Part shown: positions 51,699 to 61,555 of the stretch, one piece after another | Layout: every line of letters starts with the position of its first letter | How positions within the stretch are numbered: the first letter of the stretch is position 1 | Assembly (NCBI GenBank): GCA_964557575.1 | Contig: CAZLBC010000005.1 | Coordinates: 53,520-117,519, forward strand | Reading direction: 5' to 3' | DNA length: 64,000 nt | Source: CAZLBC01 sp964557575 | GTDB lineage: Bacteria; Planctomycetota; Phycisphaerae; SM23-33 | Translations under genes and position numbers: made by a program | The notes under the pieces: generated by a model | Seen by the model: only the letters and a program-made list of their open reading frames with translations | The model's database searches: none | Told to the model about the DNA's origin: nothing

Positions 51699-52787
51699 CT
51701 AGAAGTTGCACAGCAATTTCAACTTCAAGACCTGGAGGAAAAGCAGGAACCGGGGGAATCTCAGCATGAGTTCGCGGTACCATCTCCTCTTTGAGAGGAT
51801 GGTATTCATCAAAATCATCGCGGAAACCAAACAGTCGTTCCACCGTACTTTCATATCGGCTGACGCGGGAATAGTGTAACCGAACAACCGGCCGACCAGT
51901 GAGCGAGAGGCAAGATTTTTATGCAATATCAGAGCTCGCTTCTGACTTTTAAAAATGGTGTCCCGCTCGATCCTTTTCAAGGCAACAACCCGCTCAGACG
52001 CCATTTCCTCCAGGAGCGATTCCGTTTCCGCCGTGCGGCAGATAACGGCCGAGTGCCTGATCGGTTCCCTTTTGAATTCCCTGGTAAAGATATCGCCGAC
52101 GCTTATGTCCGCCCTCTCGGCCGTATGGTCGGGGCAGTACACGCACTGCGGCTTGGAATCGATCCACAACATCCTGAGAAGATTGAAATCGCGGAATGGC
52201 AGAGAGCACCGACCACCGCCGGCGAATGCAACTTCGATCACGCCCCCCACGTGTCCCCTGCGCACCTTCAACTGTTTAACCGCCTCGGACCCGTGGGACA
52301 GAATTCCCCGGACAATCACCCGCTGCAACAGCCGAATCCGTGTATTACCTCCACAGAAAAGCCCGATGGTATAGCGTATCCTGGAACGCAGCGAGGCATC
52401 TCGCCGGCAGATCTGTCTCAGGGCGGCGATGTGGCAGGGTAGGCCGACTACCGCCAGCGCCCCGCGAAATACACGCATCCTGCCGAGTATCTCAAGCACG
52501 GGTATATCCGCGTAAAAACTCGATGAATAGCGAGCAACGTCATGCGGATCCGTCACGATAGCCGTCACCGGTTGGAGGCGACCGCCGCTTGCTTCAAGCC
52601 GGGAAACCACGGCTCCTTGCACCTTCCCGGTACGAAGCAGGTACACCAGCAGCGCGCTGACGATTCCGCCGCTTGCGCACTGACCCCGTAGATCCTCGTC
52701 CAGTGAATAACCGGCAAAGCATGCCCTCGTTTCGCCCAGATAGCGAGCGAGATCGAAACCCCCCGCGAATTGTGAGCCGGCAAACAT
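51699..52787 (-). CDS. FrhB-like (coenzyme F420 hydrogenase/dehydrogenase beta subunit family) protein
   Basis: A 362-residue protein. The N-terminal block RGQCASGGIVSALLVYLL, the mid GLPCHIAALRQICRRD and the late CVYCPDHTAERADISVGDIF match the FrhB family, which carries flavin and iron-sulfur clusters. Polysaccharide clusters often contain such a gene next to a pyruvyl transferase, with unclear purpose. Its start is four bases after the radical SAM gene's stop, so the three genes are one unit. No F420 biosynthesis gene is seen in the window. Confidence 0.85.
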   Translation of the reverse strand: MFAGSQFAGGFDLARYLGETRACFAGYSLDEDLRGQCASGGIVSALLVYLLRTGKVQGAVVSRLEASGGRLQPVTAIVTDPHDVARYSSSFYADIPVLEILGRMRVFRGALAVVGLPCHIAALRQICRRDASLRSRIRYTIGLFCGGNTRIRLLQRVIVRGILSHGSEAVKQLKVRRGHVGGVIEVAFAGGGRCSLPFRDFNLLRMLWIDSKPQCVYCPDHTAERADISVGDIFTREFKREPIRHSAVICRTAETESLLEEMASERVVALKRIERDTIFKSQKRALILHKNLASRSLVGRLFGYTIPASADMKVRWNDCLVSAMILMNTILSKRRWYRELMLRFPRFLLFLQVLKLKLLCNF

Positions 52788-52791
52788 CAGC

Positions 52792-54240
52792 CTAGCGACC
52801 GCCTCTCTTAAGCCGGCGCAAACAGAGGAACGCCAGGGAACGGACTAACCTGAAAACAATCCTGATTTTGGCCGGATCCAGCAATACCTTTACCAGGTAA
52901 ATCGGCCGCAGGTAGAAACCGCGATACATCCGTTTCTGAAAAGATTCCAGTTTCCGGGCCGAAAGCTCCCGACTCACGAGCTGGGGAGCGGGGTCAAGGG
53001 GCTCTCCCGCTGAGTATCGCAGCCAGTAGTCAGGATCTATAAAGCCTTCATCGGCAGCCCACTGAAACAACTCGCTACCCGGAGGGCGGATGGCGAGAAT
53101 GTTGACGTTGACGTAATCGAAATCCAATCTACGGATCAAGCCGGCGGTCTTTTCTACCGTATCGCGTGTTTCGCCCGGGCATCCTATCATGAAGTATCCG
53201 AATGCCTCGATGCCGTTATCCACCGTCATCGAAACAGCCTCCTCGGTCCGTTCAACCGTAATCCCCTTCCGGAGGCGACGCAGAATACGATCGGAACCGG
53301 ATTCGACGCCGTACCGTATGCGAAAGCAGCCGGCGCGGGACATATTCGCGAGCATTTCCCGGTCAACGAGGTCAACTCTGGTTCTGCACTCCCATTCGAT
53401 GTCGGCATCACGCTCGATGAGCAAAGCGCAGAGGGCCGCTATCCGATCCTTTCTCACGGTGAACGTGTCATCGTAAAAGCAGATTTCCCGTACCCCAAAC
53501 GTGTCTCGCAGATAGAGCATCTCTTCCAGGATATTGTCAGGGCTGCGGTAGCGGAATTTCCTGCCGAGACGGCATTCCGCCGAACAGTAGATACACCGAA
53601 AGGGACACCCACGGCTCGTAATCATGGTCGCACTTCTGCCCGGCCGGCGGGTCAATATATCCCTGTACTTCGAAACCGGGAGGAGGTGCCACGCCGGAAA
53701 TGGCAGCGCGTCCAGATCGGTGACGTATTCCCGCGGTTCGGTCTTGATTGTTTTCTCCCCTTTTTTGAACGCTATCCCCTTCACCTTTGTCAGATCACCT
53801 CCGGACTCCAGAGCCGTCGCGAGTTCGCGAACAGTGTTTTCCCCCTCGCCGATCACCCCGATATCGAACTCGGAAAAAGCCATGGTGGCGTCTGGAAAAA
53901 CGGCCAAGTGCGGTCCGCCGACGATTGTGGTGATTCCGGGATTGACCTCCCTGACCGCGCGGGCGACCGATCGCACTTCGTTGATCATCAGCGTCGCGCA
54001 ATACAAACCCGCAACATTCGGCTGTAAGGTGACTATCCGATCTCTGATTTCGGACAGGGTAAGGCACTCTGCGTTTGCGTCCAGAAACGCCATCTCGTGC
54101 CCGTCTTCTTCAAGAATCGACGCAATATACGCGAGACCGAGTGGGGGATATATCCCACGGATCTCGAATTTCACACGGTCAATCATCCGCCGGTCGATCG
54201 AGGTGTCTGAAAGATTCGGGAATATAAGCGCTATTTTCAT
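52792..54240 (-). CDS. B12-binding-domain radical SAM protein
   Basis: A 482-residue protein. Residues about 1-145 form a cobalamin-binding domain (YPPLGLAYIASILEEDGHEM, then VGGPHLAVFPD). The radical SAM cluster motif is C212-C216-C219 in SRGCPFRCIYCSAEC, followed by ICFYDDTF. Class-B family members methylate carbon or phosphorus or rearrange substrates. Together with the two following genes it suggests an unusual sugar or lipid modification. ATG 54240 was chosen; the N-terminal extension to 54279 is not conserved. Confidence 0.9.
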   Translation of the reverse strand: MKIALIFPNLSDTSIDRRMIDRVKFEIRGIYPPLGLAYIASILEEDGHEMAFLDANAECLTLSEIRDRIVTLQPNVAGLYCATLMINEVRSVARAVREVNPGITTIVGGPHLAVFPDATMAFSEFDIGVIGEGENTVRELATALESGGDLTKVKGIAFKKGEKTIKTEPREYVTDLDALPFPAWHLLPVSKYRDILTRRPGRSATMITSRGCPFRCIYCSAECRLGRKFRYRSPDNILEEMLYLRDTFGVREICFYDDTFTVRKDRIAALCALLIERDADIEWECRTRVDLVDREMLANMSRAGCFRIRYGVESGSDRILRRLRKGITVERTEEAVSMTVDNGIEAFGYFMIGCPGETRDTVEKTAGLIRRLDFDYVNVNILAIRPPGSELFQWAADEGFIDPDYWLRYSAGEPLDPAPQLVSRELSARKLESFQKRMYRGFYLRPIYLVKVLLDPAKIRIVFRLVRSLAFLCLRRLKRGGR

Positions 54241-54429
54241 TTGCCGGCGATCCTCGCGGGAATTGTTTATCCGTAACAAATCAGGATACCCCGATCATAT
54301 AGACTATTTCAATCCTCCCCTCTGTATTGAACGTGTTATATTACTCGTGCCGAGTACGTATACGCGCTCGTCCCCCAATGCAAACATCGCCGTCATGTGC
54401 GGCGCTAAAACGTTCCCCCATGAATCCCG

Positions 54430-55575
54430 TTATTTCTCGTCGATCATCGCGAGGTTCCGGGCCACGGCGTAATTGCGGCGGGCGCCGGCCCGGTCGCCGC
54501 TCTTCTCGCAGATCTTGCCCTTCAGCTTGTACAACACGTGGTGCTGGGGATGCCGGCGGGCGGCGGCGTCGAGGACCCGCTGTGCCTCCGGATACCGCTC
54601 CTGGCGGATCAGGGCGGCGGTCAGCAGGAGGGCGGCGTCGGCGTTCTGCGGCTCGATCGCGCGGCTCTTGTTGGCGGCGCGGATGACCTCCGGGTAGTCG
54701 CCGACGATAAGCATCGCCTTGGCGACACCGTTCCAGCCGCGGGGATTGTCGGCGTCGGCGGCGAGCGCGTCGCGAAACGCGGCCGCGGCCGGGCGGGGCT
54801 GCCCGAGGGCGAGCAGGCACTCGGCCCGCATGGATTCGGTCGCGAAATCGGGGGCGTATTCCTCGTGCTTCCGGACGATTTCAATCCACCGCAGGGCCTC
54901 TTCGAGGCGGCCGGCGTAGTACTCGGCCTCGGCGATCATCTTCGAGTACCCCGGGTTCTTGATGTCGAGCAGCCGGGCTTCCTGGAAGTATTCCGCGGCC
55001 TTGCGATATCTCTTCACCCGCATGCCGATCCGCCCGGCGATCTCGAACTTCGCGGCCTCGTCGTCGCCGCGGTCCATGCGGGCGGCGAGGTACTCCCACG
55101 CCTCCTCCGTTCGTCCCAGCGAGACCAGGACCTCGGCCGCGGCGGTCACCGGGGTGATTGCCGCTTCGTCGAGTCGGGCGGCGAGGCGGTAGTGCTCGAT
55201 GGCCTCCGCGAGGCGGTTCTGCTTTTCGGCCACGACCCCGAGCAGGTAGGCGACGTCCGCCGAGCGGGGATCATCTTCGTGGAGCTTGCGGAGGACCCGC
55301 CGGGCGGAATCGAATTTCCCCTGCTCGCTGTAAACCCGCGCGAGGAACGCGCGGTACGCGCGATTGTCGGGATCGATCTTCACCGCCTCGGTGAGTTTCT
55401 TCTCGGCGGCGGGGAGCTTGCCGACCTGGTGGTCCTGGACGGCGAGTTCGTGAAGGAGCTTGGCCCGGTCGGCGCTCCACCGCTCCATGGATATTTCGCG
55501 GGATTCGTCCACGCTCTTGAGACCACAGCCGCAGACCAGGGTGAAGGCGAGCAGGGAGAGTGCCGTCTTTCTCAT
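54430..55575 (-). CDS. TPR lipoprotein, possible pilotin (PilW/PilF/Tgl-like)
   Basis: A 381-residue protein with a lipoprotein-type signal (MRKTALSLLAFTLVCGCG, with the lipobox Cys at 17 preceded by G). About nine TPR repeats follow, for example LAEAIEHYRLAARLDEAA and YRKAAEYFQEARLLDI. Such outer-membrane TPR lipoproteins help PilQ multimerise. It lies 80 bp after pilQ on the same strand, so this is a likely role. GGAG before the ATG decides the start. Confidence 0.8.
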   Translation of the reverse strand: MRKTALSLLAFTLVCGCGLKSVDESREISMERWSADRAKLLHELAVQDHQVGKLPAAEKKLTEAVKIDPDNRAYRAFLARVYSEQGKFDSARRVLRKLHEDDPRSADVAYLLGVVAEKQNRLAEAIEHYRLAARLDEAAITPVTAAAEVLVSLGRTEEAWEYLAARMDRGDDEAAKFEIAGRIGMRVKRYRKAAEYFQEARLLDIKNPGYSKMIAEAEYYAGRLEEALRWIEIVRKHEEYAPDFATESMRAECLLALGQPRPAAAAFRDALAADADNPRGWNGVAKAMLIVGDYPEVIRAANKSRAIEPQNADAALLLTAALIRQERYPEAQRVLDAAARRHPQHHVLYKLKGKICEKSGDRAGARRNYAVARNLAMIDEK

Positions 55576-55655
55576 GATTCGCTCCGTCAAATCTATGTAC
55601 CGATCGTCCATGATCGGGTAGTTTATCCGCGGCGGCCGTCCCGCCGTCAGTCATC

Positions 55656-58268
55656 TCAGTCAAGCACGAAGTAGAACTCTTCCTTGTCGCCCGCGGCGGC
55701 GGCCGACACGGCGTCCTCTTCTTCGATCACCGCCGGCTCGGGGAGGGCGGAAGTCTCCGGCGTCAGGACCGGCGGCGGATCCGGGGCCTCGGCCTTGCCG
55801 AAGGGATCCCCGTCGTCGGCGGCATCGCCGGTCTTTTTCTTCTCTTCTTCCGCCGCGTCCTCTGTCTCTTCGGCCGCCTTGTCTGCCGCGCCGGCCGCGT
55901 CTTCGACGGCCTTTTTCGCGCTGCCGTCGTCGACGGCGGGCGGGGAGGGAACCGTTTCGTCGAGTCCGGGCACCGGGGCGTCACCGTCTTGCTCCGGGGC
56001 CGTGCCGTCCTCAGCGCCGTCCGCGGCCGGCTCGCCGGCGATCGCGCGGACGAAGGAGGTCACCGGGCCGCCCTCGCGGGCCGCCGCGACGGCATCCGCG
56101 TCGGCTTTCTCAACTCGCTCGCCGTCGTCCTCGACGGGTTCGGGGCCGGGTCCCGCGGGCGGGGCGACGACCTCCTCGCCGGGCTTCAGGAGCGACTCGC
56201 CCTCCATCAGGAGCTTCTGCTTTTTCTGCCGCTTCGCCCGGATCTCCTCGACGTAGGCCCGGGTGCCTTCGGCGTGCTCGGCCGCGCCGTTCGGCGGCAC
56301 GGCGGTGGGGATGAGGGACTCGTCGGCGTGGATCATGTTGTTGACGAGTTCCCGCGTGTCGATGTGCTCGGGGGGGCTTACCCAGCTCGCCTTCGGCTGG
56401 AGGCGGTTCCTGAGGTCGATCGCCTCGGCCCGCGTCGGCTCGAAGGCGACGGCCATGTCGAGGTACCATATCGCGGCGTCGACGTTGCCGCCCGCGAGCT
56501 GCCGGCGGGCCCGCAGCATCGACCGGTCGGCGAGGCGGGTGTGCGACCACCAGTACATGCCCTTCCGCGCGCCGAGACGAAACCGCCTGACCCTGCCTTC
56601 GAGTTCCTTGCTGATGATCTCGTCGTCACGGTGCCTGACCACGTGCGGCGTGATCAGGACGATCACTTCTTCCCGCTCGTGCTGGTCGGTCTTCCCGCGG
56701 AAGAGCTGGCCGAACACGGGGATGTCGCCGAGGAGGGGCACCTGGCCCCGGTCCCGCTGGGTGTTCTCGCGGAACAGGCCGCCGATGACGAGGGTGTGCC
56801 CGTCCCGGACCATCATGTTCGTGGTCACCATCGTGACCCGCTCGTTGGGCAGGACCGCGGTCCCGAAGGTGTCGAGCCGCCCGGTGGAGTCCTTGGGCTG
56901 CAGTTCGAGGCGGATGAACCCGTCTTTGCAGATGTAGGGCCGGACCAGGAGGATGGTGCCGACGTTCAGGAATTCGACTTCCTGCGTCGACGACGTCGAC
57001 GTGGTCGTCGTCGAGGCGACGTAACCGATCTTCTCGCCGACGTGGATGGAGCCCTGCATCTTGTTGAGGACCACCATCTTGGGGTTGGCCGTGATCGTTA
57101 TGTCGGTGATGGCCTCCGCGGCCCGCACAAACGCCACGATATTCTCGGCGATCACGCCGAGCGTCATCGACCCGAACCGCGTGACGTCCGTGGCCGCGCC
57201 GACGACACCGGCCCCTATGTTGTTGTCGAAGACCTGCGTCTTGTCAAAGAGGTTGTTCGTCGTCGGTTCCGTCAGGGAACCGGACATCAGACCCACCGTG
57301 GAGCCGCTGGTGTTCCCGGTGCCGTGGATGGCCGTCAGGTTCACGCCGAGGCCGGCGTCGTCGTTGAGGCGGGCCCGCAGGATAGTACACTCGATGAGGA
57401 CCTCCCGGGGCCGGATGTCGAGCTTGTCGAGAACCCTGGCGATCTCCAGGAGGTTCTCCTCGTAGTCGGTGATCACCAGGACTTCCTTTTCGGCGTACTT
57501 GTCGCCGCCGGTGGCGTACTTCTCGCCGCCGCCACCGCCTTCGTCGGCGGACAGGCTGGTGTAGCTCTCGAGGTTCTGGTCGGCCTCGGGGGTGACGCCG
57601 ACCTTGCCGATCTCCGAGAGCAGGGAGGACTCCTTGATGATCGTCTGGGCGTCCTTGGCCTTCATGTAGGAGAGGCGGAAGATCCTGGTCATCGGCTTCT
57701 TGAGGGCCGCCATCATGGCTTCGAACTCTTCCTTCGTGTAGACGAAGATGATGTTGTCTTTCCGCTCGTATTCCAGGGCCGCGGCGTGCTTGAGGGCCTT
57801 CAGGGCGTTCTCGGGGGATATCCCGGGGATCTCCAGGGTCACCGTTCCCGTGACGTTCATCGAGGGAATGATGCTGACCTTGGGGAGCTGGCCGTCGATC
57901 GCCGCGAGGACGTACCGGACGTCCATATCCTGGGCCGAGAGGGAGATGGTGTCTTTCCCGGCCGACGCTACCGAGCCGATGCCGCCGGCCTGGTCGCCGG
58001 TCGCCCCGCCGTCCCCCGCCCCGGTTGCCGGCGCGGCGTCGGCGGGCGCCATCATATCCATGGGATCTTTCTCTTCTTCCGCCGTCGGCGGCACGGGTTC
58101 CGGCGGCGCAGGGATCGAGCCGGAATCGTCGTCCGCCAGGAGATTATCCCCTGCGTCCGGCGCCTGCGCCGGGCAGATCGTGGCGGCGGCCGCGAGGGCC
58201 GCAGCAATCGTCAAAGCACTCACTATGTGAAAAACGAGTCCGTTGAACAAGTAAACAGTCTTTCTCAT
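55656..58268 (-). CDS. pilQ: Type IV pilus secretin PilQ
   Basis: A large (870-residue) outer-membrane channel protein. A signal peptide (1-36) is followed by a low-complexity region, an N0/STN domain (about 100-180, DVRYVLAAIDGQLPKVSII), an N1 domain with a glycine-rich insert (about 190-280), and the secretin domain (about 300-560, with PLLGDIPVFGQLFRGKTDQ and ITPHVV). A C-terminal extension follows: helical repeats, then about 180 residues rich in A, E, D and P with no expected fold. Most PilQ proteins end near the secretin domain, so this tail is unusual. Confidence 0.9.
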   Translation of the reverse strand: MRKTVYLFNGLVFHIVSALTIAAALAAAATICPAQAPDAGDNLLADDDSGSIPAPPEPVPPTAEEEKDPMDMMAPADAAPATGAGDGGATGDQAGGIGSVASAGKDTISLSAQDMDVRYVLAAIDGQLPKVSIIPSMNVTGTVTLEIPGISPENALKALKHAAALEYERKDNIIFVYTKEEFEAMMAALKKPMTRIFRLSYMKAKDAQTIIKESSLLSEIGKVGVTPEADQNLESYTSLSADEGGGGGEKYATGGDKYAEKEVLVITDYEENLLEIARVLDKLDIRPREVLIECTILRARLNDDAGLGVNLTAIHGTGNTSGSTVGLMSGSLTEPTTNNLFDKTQVFDNNIGAGVVGAATDVTRFGSMTLGVIAENIVAFVRAAEAITDITITANPKMVVLNKMQGSIHVGEKIGYVASTTTTSTSSTQEVEFLNVGTILLVRPYICKDGFIRLELQPKDSTGRLDTFGTAVLPNERVTMVTTNMMVRDGHTLVIGGLFRENTQRDRGQVPLLGDIPVFGQLFRGKTDQHEREEVIVLITPHVVRHRDDEIISKELEGRVRRFRLGARKGMYWWSHTRLADRSMLRARRQLAGGNVDAAIWYLDMAVAFEPTRAEAIDLRNRLQPKASWVSPPEHIDTRELVNNMIHADESLIPTAVPPNGAAEHAEGTRAYVEEIRAKRQKKQKLLMEGESLLKPGEEVVAPPAGPGPEPVEDDGERVEKADADAVAAAREGGPVTSFVRAIAGEPAADGAEDGTAPEQDGDAPVPGLDETVPSPPAVDDGSAKKAVEDAAGAADKAAEETEDAAEEEKKKTGDAADDGDPFGKAEAPDPPPVLTPETSALPEPAVIEEEDAVSAAAAGDKEEFYFVLD

Positions 58269-58368
58269 TTTTCCGTTCCATCCGTTGTCCCGAACCCGAG
58301 ACAACCGAGAAGACCGTTCCCAGATTACAGCATGTTGCTCTGTTACTGTTGCTGTTTCTATCGTCAGC

Positions 58369-58872
58369 CTACGGGATGGCTACCGTACCCGTTATCGGGT
58401 CGATCTCCACCCGGCAGGAGTCTGTTCCGTTTCCGACCGTCACGTAGCTGCTGCCGGACAACTGGCCCCACGAGCCGTTCAGCACGGTCCCGTCTGCCTG
58501 GAACACGATGCCCGAACCGTCCAGGCCCACGTCTTCGACCGTGATGCCGCCGACGCCGGATTCCCGGTAGAGGTCCACGGACTCCAGCGTCTCGTCGCCG
58601 CTCATGCGGTGGGCGGTCACCGTGAACACCGCGCTGCCGGCCGTAAAGCTCACGCTCACGTCGTCTCCGCTGCGCAGGGCCTCGCTCTGGGCCCGCTCCA
58701 GTGCCGACTTGACCACCCGGGCGGCGGCCTGGGGCTTTATGGCGCTGCCACCTGTTACCATCGGCACAACGACGGTTGCGACTATACCCAGAATGACGAT
58801 GACCAGTATTAATTCGATCAGTGTAAAGCCGCCGCGGGAAACCGGACCGGGGTGTTTACCTGCGCGTTTCAT
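58369..58872 (-). CDS. GspH/FimT-like pseudopilin
   Basis: A 167-residue prepilin-like protein: leader with G|FTLIELILVIVILGIVATV (residues 15-33), E5 present. The body has AARVVKSALERAQSEALRSGDDVSV and C-terminal beta strands, the GspH pattern. It sits 100 bp before pilQ and overlaps the preceding gene by 17 bases, so it is part of the second pilus locus. Confidence 0.88.
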   Translation of the reverse strand: MKRAGKHPGPVSRGGFTLIELILVIVILGIVATVVVPMVTGGSAIKPQAAARVVKSALERAQSEALRSGDDVSVSFTAGSAVFTVTAHRMSGDETLESVDLYRESGVGGITVEDVGLDGSGIVFQADGTVLNGSWGQLSGSSYVTVGNGTDSCRVEIDPITGTVAIP

Positions 58873-59188
58873 CGGTCCGACTCCTGCCCGAGGTGCCGCG
58901 GCTGCTCTTGGCCCTGACGGGCACTACCTGGGCCTCGCCGTTCTTGAACAGCGCAATAAGCGCATCGAGCTTGCCGCTTATCTCCTGCAGTTCCTTGTTG
59001 GTCTTCTGCTGTTCCTTGAGCACCTTCTCCCGGGGAACGCTTTCATCCCGGATGATGGCGGCACGTGCCTCGTCTCCGGAAAGCGTCTCCCAGAGCGCGA
59101 TCGACAGGACGGCGACCAGTACCGCGCCGAGAAACAGCGCCGTCACCGGTTTCCAGTCCCTGTGTCCGTAGGTCTTATCACTATTCAT
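58856..59188 (-). CDS. Small single-pass membrane protein next to the pseudopilin
   Basis: A 110-residue protein with one transmembrane helix (about 12-32) and a coiled-coil-like segment (PREKVLKEQQKTNKELQEISGK split around 48-70), ending in a basic S/R-rich tail. I do not recognise a family. The position before a GspH-like gene and pilQ suggests a pilus accessory role. AAAGAGG before ATG 59188 gives the start. It overlaps the next gene by 17 bases. Confidence 0.6.
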   Translation of the reverse strand: MNSDKTYGHRDWKPVTALFLGAVLVAVLSIALWETLSGDEARAAIIRDESVPREKVLKEQQKTNKELQEISGKLDALIALFKNGEAQVVPVRAKSSRGTSGRSRTDETRR

Positions 59189-59405
59189 CTCGCACCTCTT
59201 TTTGATAATCCTGCGGCGTAGACACTCCGCGCAAAACACGTACCAGAAGTGTTTTCGGCAATCCGCGAAGTTTTACGCCAGTGAAATTTCGGATTTTTCC
59301 GGCCTGAAACAACGCCGGAAAAAAAACGTCACGCAGCTAATTATACGTGCGCCGGGTGTGCATTTTGTAGTCAAATGGTCAGCCGGAGAGGAATTAACAC
59401 CGGCC

Positions 59406-61457
59406 TCACGGACCGGAGACCGGGACGGCGAATATGTCCGATAACTCTTCACGTCCCAGCCGGTAGATGAGAATGGAGTACCCCGCCGCGGCATCGGGCG
59501 TTCGGCGGCGCAGACGGCTGAGCAGCCGGCCGGCCCGCAACAGCGCGAACTGACGGCAGGCGGGCTCCCGGGCGACGAGGCGCCGGGCCACCTCTTGTAC
59601 CACCTGTTTTTCATGGTCGGGCGGGTCCGGCTCGTCCCAGGGACGCCCGTGATTGCCGAGCATGACCGGGTGCGTGTCGGCCAGGCCGGCGCGGAGACGC
59701 CGGTAGGTCGCCTCTTTTTCTTCGTCCCACCGGGCGGGGGGAAAATACGCCCCCTGCAGGATCGTCGCGCTGACGCAGTAGATGCCCGGTCCCGGTGGGG
59801 GGAGCCGGTCGGGGCCGACGCCGCGGATCCCGTCGAAGCCCCCGATCTGTGCTGCGCGGACGCCGTAAAACGAGGGCGGTGCGGACCCGAAATAGGTCAG
59901 GTATATTGTTTCTTCCCCGCCGTTATTGTTCAGCCACTCCCGCAGGGCCGGCAGGTCCTGTCCCCAGTCGAGGCTGCTGTCGACCACCTTTTCCCGTGCG
60001 GCGGCCGGGCCCCCCGACAGGATGTTGAAAAAGGAGAGGTGGTGGGGGTAGATCGCCGCGGACGCGAGTGCCGTGGCCGCCACCGCCGCCGCGCAGGCGG
60101 CCGCCGCCCGGCCGTTCCGGGAAAAAAGCCGGCCGGCCGCACCCGCGAGCACGAGAAGGGCAGCAACCGCCGGCAGGATGTGCCGGTGGCCGATATTGAT
60201 GTCGGCGGCGAGGGCGAAACCGCCGTACACCAGCGCGATCGTCCAGAGCGGCGCGGTACGGTAGAGGCCCCCGGCCAGCCGCCGGGCGGCGGACCCCGGC
60301 CCGCGGCGGCGCAGACCCGCCAGCGCCGCCCACGCCGCCAGACCCAGCGCCGCCAGCGTCCCCGCCGGCGTCTTGGCGGCGACCGTGAAGGGAAAAAACC
60401 ACGGGCTCCCCTCGTCGCTGACGTCGCCGAAAAAGTAGTTCTCCCACCCGCCGCTGCGCTTCAGGACGCGGGAAAGGCTGTAGAGGTACGACGCCGGGAG
60501 CAGGCGGTGGTCGCGGGCGAACGCCACCGCGGCCCCCGCCGGGGTGTCGGCCGCGAGAAGGTTGGCCCGCCCCCCGGGAAACTGCTCGCCGGGGCCCCGG
60601 CCGGCATGGAAGGCCTCGTAGCGGAATCCGAAAAAGGCCCAGATCACGACGACCGCCGCGGCGGCGTGGACCGCCGCGATGCCGGCGAAAACGAGCGCCT
60701 TCTTCGCCTTCGAGCGTACGGTCAACACGCTCCACGTTCCGATCGCCAGCGGCCGGCCTCCGCAGACGGCCGTAACAAGGAGCAGCAGGGCGATCGGCAG
60801 AAAAATCAGCGAGGACGTCTTGGTGACCATCAGCCCCCCCGTCGCCAGGCAACTGCACAGGAGGGTAAGCGGGGTCAGCCGGTGAACGACCCGCCACAGC
60901 GACGACGACGCGAGCAGGAAGAACAGGCAGGTCGCGATATCCGCGGCCGCGCAGCGGGAGTAGCCGACCAGCGAGGGGCTGAAGGCGGCCAGGGCGAGCG
61001 AGACAAGGCCGCCGGCGAATCCGAACAGCCGGCGGGACCAGAGCCAAACGACCGCGCACAGCAGGACCCCGCACATGATGACGGTCATCCTGCCGTACCA
61101 CAGCATCCGCGTGAAGTCGTTTCCGCACCCGAAACAAAATGCCCGTGATATATCCCCGAGCTTCGCCGTTCGCCACGAGATCGAATCGAGGGACGGAAAC
61201 GAGAGATCCAGAAACACCGCCGGCAGGGCCATCAGCCGGTCGGGAAGGTTGCCGTTGTCCTGGAAGCGGTAGTCGTTCAGCCGCCAGTAGACGTATCCCC
61301 TCGTCAGGTGGGCGGGCGCGTCGAAGGTGGCCGACTTCCGCGCGGCGCTGCCGGCGGCCAGGATGGCGAATACCGCCAGCAGCAATATCCCGCAGGCCGT
61401 TCGCGCCGCGCGAACGACGGGCGGCCGGGCTTCCTTGTTATGTTCATCCTTTTCCAT
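59406..61457 (-). CDS. GT-C membrane glycosyltransferase (GT39-like) C
   Basis: A 683-residue protein with a loop motif KSATFDAPAHLTRGYVYWRL (about 38-57, acidic D in the GT39-type F-D-x-P) and about ten hydrophobic segments. A C-terminal periplasmic domain follows. Motifs such as DLPALREWLNNNGGEETIYL and HRHILPAVAALLVL are in the usual order. It is similar in type but not closely alike to genes A and B. ATG 61457 was selected; the frame extends to 61547 without conserved residues. Confidence 0.8.
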   Translation of the reverse strand: MEKDEHNKEARPPVVRAARTACGILLLAVFAILAAGSAARKSATFDAPAHLTRGYVYWRLNDYRFQDNGNLPDRLMALPAVFLDLSFPSLDSISWRTAKLGDISRAFCFGCGNDFTRMLWYGRMTVIMCGVLLCAVVWLWSRRLFGFAGGLVSLALAAFSPSLVGYSRCAAADIATCLFFLLASSSLWRVVHRLTPLTLLCSCLATGGLMVTKTSSLIFLPIALLLLVTAVCGGRPLAIGTWSVLTVRSKAKKALVFAGIAAVHAAAAVVVIWAFFGFRYEAFHAGRGPGEQFPGGRANLLAADTPAGAAVAFARDHRLLPASYLYSLSRVLKRSGGWENYFFGDVSDEGSPWFFPFTVAAKTPAGTLAALGLAAWAALAGLRRRGPGSAARRLAGGLYRTAPLWTIALVYGGFALAADINIGHRHILPAVAALLVLAGAAGRLFSRNGRAAAACAAAVAATALASAAIYPHHLSFFNILSGGPAAAREKVVDSSLDWGQDLPALREWLNNNGGEETIYLTYFGSAPPSFYGVRAAQIGGFDGIRGVGPDRLPPPGPGIYCVSATILQGAYFPPARWDEEKEATYRRLRAGLADTHPVMLGNHGRPWDEPDPPDHEKQVVQEVARRLVAREPACRQFALLRAGRLLSRLRRRTPDAAAGYSILIYRLGREELSDIFAVPVSGP

Positions 61458-61555
61458 GGGTTCACCGTTCCCGTGCGCCCCGGCATCGATCCGGCGCGGG
61501 GCCCGACAGGCCGGATTGAATATATCGACCATCCGGCCGGTATTCAACGGTAATA

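Noticed and set aside
55989..58544. 851-residue plus-strand open frame opposite pilQ
   Set aside because: Antisense shadow of a recognised secretin gene; no domain or signal peptide.
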